From Mytilisepta virgata (lineage: Eukaryota > Mollusca > Bivalvia > Mytilida > Mytilidae), in contig CM051514.1 in assembly GCA_028015205.1 (NCBI GenBank), forward strand, positions 37,340,150 to 37,404,149: a stretch of DNA of 64,000 nt. Reading direction: 5' to 3'. This document shows, in pieces, positions 12,201 through 24,200 of this stretch. Both the position numbers and the translations under genes were made by a program. How positions within the stretch are numbered: the first letter of the stretch is position 1; each line of letters opens with the position of its first letter. The notes beneath the pieces are model-generated. The model made no database searches. It saw only the letters and a program-made list of their open reading frames with translations, and was not told where the DNA came from.

Positions 12201-15200
12201 GGTTGTGTCAAATGAAATGCTTACACAGAATGCACCTGGTTTTCTTGCAGAAGACGATAGGGAGAAGGTCACAGGTGAAAAAGGTATAGAATACAGTGCT
12301 TGTTTTCACGTAGGCATGTATTGCATGTTATAATTATTTTACAGCTCGACAGCTTTGCAGTATCATTTCACTGTTATCTTACCAAATATTATGATTCTAA
12401 TTATCTGTTTATAATCAGTACAGCTTTGCACTACATATAATGAATTACAATTTTTGTACAAAAAATGATTTGTGCTATAATAATAGATACTGTAAAATCA
12501 CTCATTTTCGTGGAGTTAAAATTTTGTAGATTTCTTTCTGAAAATGATTTCATGGGGATAAAATTTCGTGGATTTAATCAAATATTGATTAACTAAGGCG
12601 ATTTTTTTTCCTTGGGATTTATTTTCCGTTGACTACACTCATCCACAAAATTGAATTCCTGATGAAAATTTCTGCTTTTACAGTATGCTTTCAAAATTTA
12701 TTTTTGGTCTTGGTTTTAAAGCCTAACAATAATTACCTGAAACATATGATGAATTGCTATACATACAAACTACAGTCGAACTTCAGTGCCTTGAACTCTG
12801 ATTTCTCGAAAACCACTGATGGCTCATATCGTTTTGAAATTCCCGTCAAGTTTCCCTTTATTTTCATGTTGAAAAAATCCCTTTTTCTCGGACACATATT
12901 TTTCGAAAAGTTGAACAAAAAGTTTTGGTCTCAACAATGATAGAATTGCTTATTTTGCCATAATTAAATGGACAAGCGTGTTACTTAATACTTACAGGTG
13001 TGACTGGTAAATGTTTAGAGTTTGATTTAATAAAGATGTTGTAATTATTGTTAATTAGTGATTTACCTGTTTAATATTTAATTAATAAAACATTTCATGG
13101 TAATAATTAACTTGTACTAACTCGTATATGGTATATATGGCACTAGACATTTTCTGTACTTGAACAAACTTCAGTAACTCAAACTACCGATAACTCAAAC
13201 AGATTTTGACAGTCCCTTTGAGTTAGAGCCATTGAAGTTTTACTGTAGTGTCAAAAATAAAGCTAAGTTGTCTCTATACTACAATTACATGGAAAACAGA
13301 AATTTCTCATACGAAGAAAAGTTGGATTGTATGCGGTAATGTTTAGAGTTTAACAAACACTTTATTGTTGGCACCTTGTCATTACAACTCTTTTGTATGA
13401 CTTTTAATTTGATGTACCATATATATCTATGTTTGTTCATTGTTGAATTTTCATATGCAGATATGCATATCGGTACCAGTTCATTGGGATTATTCAGATT
13501 TAAAACCCTTTTGACTATTCAGTATGCATCTTGTCAGTTAAATTTTTAAACTGGCAAATGAAATAAGATTCTCATAAAAGGTGAGTGTCTAAAGACTACT
13601 TGGAATAGGAGCTTTTCACTTTGTCCCATATTTGTCTTATTGTAATATATTCCTTATTTTTTGTACGCACAAGTTGTCTCTAATTTACAGAGTTATCTGC
13701 TCTTTGGAGAAGGTGTCTTCCATAGACATCAATGTACAAATTGTCATTTTCCTGAAAAATTTTTTTCTTGCCAACAATATCCTCCATACACAATAGTGGT
13801 ATGTTTTTGGATATATTTTCTCATATTTTTCGATGTATAATGAAGGCCTTCCCCAATTCAGTATTTTCAGAAAAAATTTAAAGTAATTTTTGCTCTGCCA
13901 CAAAATTAGGTGCTTGTATGCAGATTCGTTACATCTTTACAATTATGTTCAAATTATTCTTTGATTGGGCCAAACTCTGGATGAGGACAGGTCTAATGAT
14001 TTTTAACTGATTTTACAAATTCAGCTAGTTTTTAAATAATAAATATCTTCTAATTAATTTACCTTCAGTTTTGTTTGGTTTATTATGAAATACAAGGGTT
14101 TTGGTGGAATGCTTGGAGTAATGTTTTGTTTGCAGTTTAATTTTTTTGCACTGCACATAGTTTATAGTATTCATTAATACAGTTTGATTAGCATGATTGT
14201 TGTTTTGACTAATACAATTTGACATTTATACCCCCCTAAAACAATGTTTGAAGGGGGTGGGGGTATAGGTTTTAGTCTGACTGTCCGTCTGTCCGTCCGT
14301 TCATCCACGTCCGTCTGTCCAAAATAACGTCCGCAACTCCTCCTACATTACCTGCATGATTCTCATGAAACTTTACGGAGTGTTAGATCATTATATAGAG
14401 ATGTGCATATTGTCAAAAATATCTGTTTGGACAAGAAATGTAAAGATACAACTGTATGGACCTATGCAGTTTTTAACAAAACTTCGTTCCATGTGTTGTC
14501 TGCAACTCCTACATTTCTTGCATGGAGTGTTACTTAATGGTGTGTTCCATGTGTTGTCCAGAATTCCTCCTACATTACTTGCATGATTCTCATGAAGCTT
14601 TATGGAGTGTTAGATCACTATATGGAGATGTGCATATTGTCAGGAATTTCTATTCGGACAAGAAATGTAAAAAATACAGCTGTTTGGACTTAGGCAATTT
14701 GTAACAAAACATCATTCCATGTGTTGTCTGCAACTCCTCCTACATTACTTGCATGAATCTCATGAAACTTAATGGAGTGTTAGATGACTATATGGAGATG
14801 TGCATATTGTCAGAAATTTCTGTTTGCACAAGAAATGTAAAAGGTACTACTGTTTGGACTTAGGCAATTTTTAACGAAACATCGTTTCATCTTTTGTCCA
14901 CAACTTCTCCTTCATTACTTGCATGAATCTCATCAGACTAAATGGAGTGTTAGATCATTTATATGGAGATGAGCATATTATCAGGAATTTCTGTTTGGAC
15001 AAGAAATGTAAAAAATATGGCTGTTTGGACTTAAGAATTTTTTAACAAAACTTTGTTTCATGTGTTGTCGGCAACTCCTCCTACATTACTTGCATGATTT
15101 TCATGAAACTTAATGGTGTGTTAGATCGCTATATGGAGATGTGCATATTGTCAGGATTTTCTGTTTAGGCGAGTACTTTGAAAAATATGATGATTTGAAA

Positions 15201-18200
15201 TTTTTGTAGGCTTCAAGACAGACGTGTGCTGCAGGGGGTATTAGTCCCTTTCAGGACACTTTGAGTTAACTTTATTGTATCTATAATAGAAAGTATAATG
15301 TCCTGTCATAATTACTGTATTTATGTCAAATATTTAATAAGAAAATGTTGTATGTAAAATCGCAGAAAACAAATATGATGCCCATGAATATTAGACATAG
15401 AAAAAAGTCATCAAATCATTGTGATAATTTTTTTCTCAGTTTGAGGGATGGGATTCAAAGAATATTGTTTTCATACTCTGTTGCATTGTTGGAAGTAATT
15501 TCAAAAGCCTTATATGTACAGTAAAACATGATAGGTCAAAAAGATTCAATTTTGTTCCACCATGAGTAGAAACAATGAAATTTTCCCTGCGATAGATTCT
15601 GCAATGGTGAATTTGTTTGACAGTTTTCTGCAGTTTTGTAATGAAACACATAACATCACTGGGTTGTTTTGACGTTAATGCAAACTGGTTTTTGGTTGAA
15701 TTTTTTTCACATTTTAATATACAGTTAACAGTGTGGGTTCATTCATTTTGTCAAATAGAAGTAAATACTTGTTAAACGTTGATGATACAAAAAGGCTGAA
15801 GTGCATAGCCTCTGTTTGTACTGTTCAGATTCCATGTTGTTGTCTCTTCAGTACCTTTATATATCTTTTTTTTTAGAGTAATAAACAAAGTATAGTGAAT
15901 GAAAATTTTTTTTGGCATACACTGCTGGTGTCACATGATAGACTTTTCAAAATTTGTAATTTTGGTAAATTACTGCTAAAATTATTTGTGTATTTACCAA
16001 TCATTCCATCTGTGACATATTCATAATTTATGACAGCATGTCCAAAGTGGACCATTCTGTTAGTGTTTTTCTAGAAATAATTTTTAGGCGGAGCAAGTAA
16101 TTTAAAGTGAAAATATATTTGCCTTGAATACTAGAATAACAATATCTGACCAGTTTTTTTAACTGGATTTTCGTAGGAAAATATCGGTTATTAATTTGGT
16201 GATGTACGGCGGGCAGGCGGACGGGCGAGCGGCTGCCAAACAGTGTCCGTGCAATAACTTATGAACTGTTCAACCAAAGCTTTTCAAATTTTAATATGTT
16301 GTTACTGATGACAAAATGGAGGTCAAGTTTGATATTGACGATTTTCACTTTCACCGTCCAGGAGTTATGGTTCTTGAAAGATTGAAAAATGGCTTTTCCA
16401 GTGGTGTCTGAAGGTTATAATCTCATTTGCGTATTTCTTTCATTATTGACTTCATGATTTCTGCCTACCAACCCCTGCTTAACAAATGTGTGTGTACTTA
16501 TATACTCTCAAAAATTCCAATATTTGTCACTTACTATAAATAGGAGGTCAAGATTGATTTTTGCCTTTCCATTTCTGAACCCTACAAAACCCTACAAAAA
16601 TTCATTTATATTTCTTTACTTCATCCTGTTTGGGAATCCAGATTTGCAAACATCATTTCCATGCAGGAAAATCTGGTTTGCTGTCATTCGACAGCCTCCT
16701 GTTTCAATTTATAACCATTGATTGTGTGCTCCCCTCAAACTTGGGCTTACAAATTGATCTGTCATAATTATACCCCCACTAGTGGGGGCTAGGGGGCTAT
16801 ACTGCATTAACCACAAATGTTTTATGTAGCATTTTTCTCAGCGTCTACAAGGCAGAATGATTTCATATTTTATATGTAGCTTTGTACTGGACACCAACTT
16901 CCTATGTAATGGGATTTTAACTGTAAAAAAACAATGTTACACATAAAAATTTACGTTACATTTTACTCAGCTTCTACATGTTAAAATTTCCATTTTTTTT
17001 ACAACTGGGAGTATCCTTAGCACGACATCGTGTGTAACTTTAAAATTAAAACTTTCATCACTGTTTCCATCTATTTATTAGAACTTCAGAACCTCATTCT
17101 GAGACTTCATTGTAAAATTATAATGTTTTTTGTAGGTATTTCGGACATATCATCTCAGTCATCGCAGCATACAGTCATCACACAGAACATTAAAGACGGT
17201 ATACTCAATATTTCGAAACAGACATCAGATTTAAAGGTTGATCTAAGACACTTACGGAGGATACAACAACTAAACAATGAGTCTATGACAGATTCTATAC
17301 AGGACACTATCAAAAAAATTTCGGTAAGTTCTATAAAATTGTGAATGCAGTAATTTTCATAGATCGGTGAAGAAAAACATGTTTATGAGGTTTTAAATCT
17401 GAATTTTGTATTTGATAGACCATGGGATCTGCTACTTTGGTGTTCCATTCCTTCTGACAAATAAGATTAATAACAAAATTGTTGCTGGTCGTTTCATGAA
17501 ATCCTTGAAAATTGGTGCACAAGGCTTGTTGGATTCTTCACAGTATGTTAAAATTTCCTGTACTAGAATTTTTATGAGAAAATATTTATTCATTGTGATC
17601 TTTACATATCATTGGCTTCCAGATAGGAAATGTAAAATTGTTTTCCACATTACAAGTCTATGTATTATACATGGTGTTTTGTATTACAGAAGGTGCTAAC
17701 TACAGTTCCCGGAGCTGAACATCAGGTTCTGCGTCAACAACGATCTGATACAGATACAATTTGTAAACAGTATAAGGATGACGGAAGTAAAGTATTAAAA
17801 GAATTAGGGTAAGTTGATGAGAAATTGTTGTCTTACCTTTAAGCTTTATAAAAGTATTGTTGTGTAGGAAAGGAGTGTGAAAAAAAGAGTTACAGTCCAG
17901 TAGCTTAAGTTTTCTGCTGATGTGCTATCGTTCTGTTATATGGCAAGAAAAATAACCTTGTCTCAAACAGAAGTTCCCTAGAAACATAAAGGTTGTTGCG
18001 TATAATTCAGTTATTCGGAATAATTTGAAACCCTTTATTATGATTTGTTAAAAGTGCTTCTGGTAAAGAATTTTTGTGAAGTTATTTTTCAACAGATAAT
18101 GTTAAATGGACAACTTTCGTAAACATCATTTACAACATGGCACTTTGAATTTATATTATACATGTACATAAGATACATGTAAATAAAAAAAAAAAGAAAA

Positions 18201-21200
18201 GAAAAGTTTATAGTTTATACATCTATACATTATACAATAAACTCAGGGAAAAAATAAGTGTAAATCTTGAATAAAACATCTAGGAATCTTTTTAACCTTG
18301 ATACCCAGCCAGAAACACAAGGTGACGACTGAGTAGACCCAGGAACACAAGTATCACAATATTCAAATTTGTCTCAAGTATGGACAGTCATGGGATTGAA
18401 TACCCATTTGGTGAAATCTTAACATATATGTGTACTGAATTCTAAAAAGATGTATCTTGATCATGAGGGATATTTGCAAAAAATGCTAGTTGAGAGAAGG
18501 TAAAATAAGATCTTTAGCCTCAAGACTAGTATTTTTCGAAAATATCCCAACCACTTATGATATATCTATTAAAATGAAGTGATAAGGATGTTACTTGCAT
18601 CCATCTTAAATGAAAGTTTTTTGCAAATAAGGTGTAATTAACAGTAAAACGAAATTTACCGGTTTCTTATATTATTTACAGAGATTTAGAATCATCTGTA
18701 GAGGAGATGAGAGAGGATGTTATATCTAGACAATGCCGAGTCAATCTGGCCGATGTTGAAGGAATGGCTCTTGTTCTCAGTCATGTGACCAAACATTTAG
18801 GAGAACTCAGATGTAGGTTCTAGTTTGACATAGTATTATTTTATTCATGTCATTGAGAATAATTTTATCCAGCATAAAATTGCAATTTGTCAGATATTTT
18901 ATATGAAATAGTCTTGTTATTAATCCAATGTTATTCAAAATAATGTGTAAATATATCATGTTGGTACTGACATGAAATATTCTAAATATTTTCTGTTATA
19001 AAAGTATGAATGTTTTTGGAAACAATGGAGTATAATTGTTGTTCAATAGCTCTGTTCTTAGATGATTTATTTCTTGAGCAATTTTGATCGTTGAGGATTT
19101 GAATTTGTTTTTGAACATTTTAAACATATAGCTGATTGTTTTTGACTTTTATATTTTTGGCTTGGATGAGACATTTATTATTAAAACTTGAATGTCCGGT
19201 GCATCAAGATAGGAATTAAAAAATTAATTTTACATTAATATTGACAGGTCGATTCCCTATGTTACAAGACCAGTTGAAGAAAGTAATGAGTGGAGAGATG
19301 GAAGTAGTGGTAAAAGAAGAAAAGTAAGATTTCATGGAAAAAAATTGATTCTAGAAGTTTTTTCACCCCCAAATATTTACATATGATAATACAAACATGG
19401 TCAAAAATAATATTTTTCTTATTTTATGGTGAAACAGTAACTCACCCAAGAAGTATGAGACATCACATTTTCGACTACATAATTCGACACATCCAAAAAT
19501 TTAACTCGAGGGAGTTTGAGATAATGAGAATGGTGTACTGCGAATGCTCATTGTTGAAGGTCATACGACACCAAAGTCATGTTCAAATAATGATACCCAA
19601 TATTCTTTTCGTATTTCTATAGGAGTATGGGTTTAAAGCATAGTAAATACAGTAATACATGTATAGCTAAATTCTAAACATTACAATTATTTCTGAAAAC
19701 ATGATGTTTTTCAATATAATGCAACCCGAAATGTTTATATATTTCAGATTTTTGAAAGATGAACCGGACAAAATAGAAGATGCATTAAAGAGATGTAAAA
19801 AATTAACTGGTACTCTCTTTACACTGAAGAGGTAAGTATTAGAGTTTCAGAGATCTACCTAGCTTTGGTTATCGTTAACAGGAAAAAAAATTACTCTAAA
19901 TACTAAAAAATCATCACTTATTTGATATGATTACATTTGATTTAATTCAAGTCAAATGTCATCAAAAATTGGTTACATTTCCTTCAAAATATCACGAAAA
20001 AAATATATATTATGGAATTTTAACTAGTGTAATATCAAAGACAATTGACCACAATCAAATTACATAACACAGAATTTAGTCAAGATTCCAATCATATATC
20101 ATAGAATAGTGGCCTCAACCACCACTATATTAACAGCTGCAAATTCTGTCCGCCATGTTTTTAAATAGCTTATTTTACGGAATCGTGATGAAACAAAACT
20201 ATTTTCAAGCATTTTCTGTGATACAAACCTTCTGAAATAAATTTATTTTACAGAATTCTTTGCAGACTGAAACTATCACATGTGCAAGTTTACAACAACA
20301 AAAAATTCTAACTTGCGGACCCTTAAACCAAGAATCAATTTAGCATGGCCTGAAGATGAAAAACAGCATTAAAGTGCTGTTCCTGTGCTTGAATGTTTAT
20401 CCTCAAACAAAGGACAAGGGGCATTAAGGCCCATATTTGGCCTAAAATATGGCCAAAAATAGAACCCCAAACAAGCAAAAAGATATATTTGTAAAAATAA
20501 TTTTCAAGTACCTACTTTGCCAAAAAACAAAGAAAAGTACCATATTTCTTACATTATTATGTCAATAAACCATCACCAAAATTATGCAATTTCATATTTT
20601 TTATGATTTTGGCCAATTTTCACATAAACTTTGCAACGGGAAATTGCCTGTGCATGCAAGAAACAACTTTATATTTTACATAAATATGTATTTGGATAGT
20701 ATACATCTTCTATAGAAATATTTTTTGTTTCTCGAATGCGCACAATTTTTTCTCAAGCAAAATGTGCATGGAAAGCTGCTAAAATTCAGCTTTTTTCAAG
20801 ATATTTGGTCAATGAAGCAATATTATGACGTCATTTTGATGTCACAATGCTGAAAATTAAGCTGAATTGATTTATTTTTCAAGCATCTTATATATTTTAC
20901 CAACTCTAGGCTAATTTTGAATCCATTCCTCAAATATATTCATATTTGTATTCCAAAAACGTACCTTAACGCCCCTACTCCTTTGTTGTGGATATTTGGA
21001 ATATGGTGGAGAATTTATCCACCATATCCTTTCTTGTCTCTTCTGGTGGCTTTTACATCTAATACATGTATACAGGGTTCATTTGTGATATTTCAATAAA
21101 AGATTTCCTCCAGTAAGACATTTCCAAGTTTCAAATTTGTATACTTTAGAAATATTTTTCCAGTGTTTTAAACAATAAGTTTCAAGTCTATTGGTTTTTA

Positions 21201-24200
21201 GATTAGCATCTGCTCAGGAACAACGCACTCTGCAGCCACCAACAAGTAAAGTTGGTGGGAAAATTCCAACACACTTAGACAGAAAGGGTCTGATGGAAAA
21301 CATCCGTGCAGTAATTCCTGATCATCAATCTCGCCTTCAAAGAATAGAGGTAAACTATTGAACAACAATAATGTAGTGACTCTCATTATCTTGAAATTAA
21401 TGAGATTATCAATTATAAGTTTAGGTAACAGAAATTTTGAGATATATGGAGTAATTATGGAGAAAAATTTTTCTTTAGACCAACACAGATTTGTATGATA
21501 ATGAAATGTGAGATAATGAGAGTCCTGTGTACACAATGCAGATAACCAACATTGAAACATGCCATTTCAGTCATCTTTGTTTTGCTTTGTTTTCACTTTC
21601 TTAACAATTTTGCGTTAAAAATTTCTGAAATAAATTTAAATGTTATGAAAATAGGATATACAAATTGGAATTATTCCAGTGCAGGAGATTTAGGTTTCCA
21701 CTCACATTAAGGTCAACAAAAGACTTAAAAAAAGTTGGAAGACTTTATGCAGGGTGCTTTGTTGGTATACAAGCTGTAGTAAAATTTTATTAAGGCCTTT
21801 TGGATTAATTTGTCCAATAGGATCAGGGCATAAAACAGTTGATTAGTTTATTTTTTGGTGGAGCCTTTCTGATGAGAGGTTTATTAGGCAGATTTTTGTA
21901 TCTTCAAATGATCAGTATCCTGTCAACACTGAGGCTATGAGTTTAAAGGTTCATTTGATTGACTTGGATTGCCAGTTTTCCATTGAATGTTTGTGATTCT
22001 GTCAGCTTCCTCCACCAATGAAAACTGGCTGCCACAATGTATTCAGTTATGCTGAAAGTGGCATAAACCAAGAAAAACAAACCTATATCTTGTTATTATT
22101 CTGTCTGCTTTTTACAGAACGATGATGTAAGTATGAAACATATCTGGTTATAGCTAAGTACAATACAGAAATAGGTTGAATGAGGCATAGGTGTACTGTG
22201 TCTACTAACAAGTTTTATACAGCCTGCATTACTAACCTGTTTCTGCAAATATAGAATGTGTGGAATTCGTAGGTACCAGGAATTTTAAATTTATTCTGAA
22301 ATTTTTGGTCAAATATTTAACACCTAATAGGCCAAAAAAAAATATGTCATTTTGAAGAGACAAAAAAACCTGATAAAATCAATCAAAAGGTAAAGTGAAA
22401 ATGATAAAACCCACAAGTACACATAGGAAAGTCACATCATTTAACATGATGAAAAAATGTTTAAAATGTGGACCAATAAGGCACAAGAACTAAAAAACCA
22501 CATCAAACTTTATAGTAGATTATTAGTTCTATAACTTTTTTTTATCTAGTTATCAGTAGAATGGCATTATATATATTTTTTTCATATTTTACTAGAAATA
22601 TTTTTTGTGGAATGAATTTTTGCAGAATTTTAGTGTTTAGAAATTTACACTCGGCAAGGATTTTTAAAAATTTAATCAATTTTAGAACATTCATCAGTTG
22701 TGACAGCTTGTAAGGTTTGGTATGGGGATTTGTAGCATTTATCATACAGACAGAAAACATAAACACATGTATTGCTGTTTTTCAATATTAGTTTTCTAGT
22801 CTTTCTTGCAAATATTCTTTCTTTCATATTTTTTTTCTTTGTACCAACAATATTTTCTACATACTTTGAGATATAATTATAATACTTAGGAGGGGCCTCA
22901 GTGTCCGAGTGGTCTAGGTAGTTCATCACGACTACTAATGATCACTAGCATGTCAACACCTGTGATGGGGTGTGTTAGGATTGCCAATTTTCCTACCGAA
23001 GGTTGGTTCTCTCCAGGTACTCGGGTTAAAACCAATAAAAAGTGGCAGCCGTGAAATAACCAGATGTGCTAAGAACGGCATAAAACCCCAACTAAACAAA
23101 CATAATACTTAGGATTTCATGGAAATATATTTTTTAAATGTCCTAGTAAATGGATAGTCGCATCTTAAATTTCATTGTATAACTATACAGTAAAATCTGG
23201 ATTTCTCCAACCCGAATGGCTTGAATACCACCAATTTCTCGAACCACTTTCTAAGTCCCACAAGTGAATATTCCATTTTTTTGCAAGCAATTACTTGAAC
23301 ACCAAGTATTTCTCGAATAATATTTGGACAGTCCCTTCGACTTCGAGCTACCGAGGTTCTACTGTAGTGTAGGTGAATAATTAAGTTTTGGCATGAGCAT
23401 GCTGTTATGCAAGGGACATAATTCAGCAATATATATGCATAATTTTGCTTTAAAAGTCAGTATTTTTAAATGACAATTGGTAAAAGGAATTAAAATTATA
23501 CAATTTGAAAATGCATACAATTTCTCACTAAATTGTGAAATATACAGTTGTTTCTTGATATCTCAGACAATCAATGCAGATTACTTTTGAGATATCTGGA
23601 ATTTTGACATAAAAAAGTTTGAGATGAAGAGAGTCAAATATCTAATATGTAACCTGTAACTGCCAATAAATTTTTAAATTTCAAGAACTGTTATTGTTTT
23701 TTTGTTTGCTTCAAATAATCAAAATCATATATTTTTGAAGTATTACAAATACAAAATTAATTTATTATAGGGAAGAGAAAGGATAGTATATGATTTAAAG
23801 AAAGTACTGTATAAATATTTGTTATCATTTTCAGGCAGCCGATGCTTCTAGAGAAAGGAAAAAGAAGATCATTACCCAACAAGAGGCATTGAAGTTTGGA
23901 AAATCATTAGAAAAAGCTACAAAAGCTTTAAAATCTGCAGCCGAGAAGGAGTATGCTACAAAGCCAAAGACAAAAACTGAAGCAGGTTGTGCAACCAAAG
24001 GTCATTGTGATGGACAGGAAGTTTTAACTAAGGGAGATCACTCATCCAAGATGGCCATTTCTAAACCAGAATCTACCTCAGAAATGCCTTTTACAACGAA
24101 AATATCTGTTCCATTGACTTCAACAACTACTGAAAAAATAGTTCTGTCCAGCTCAGATAAAGGTAATGAAGGACCATCTCAGCGAAAACATATAGATGAA

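Noticed and set aside
14356..14704. ORFs in the array of about 170-bp units
   Set aside because: They follow the tandem unit and have no conserved content.
17030..17135. In-frame extension of SRCIN1-like exon 8 to an upstream Met
   Set aside because: The conserved sequence starts after the TTTTTTGTAG acceptor; the extension is intronic and hydrophobic.
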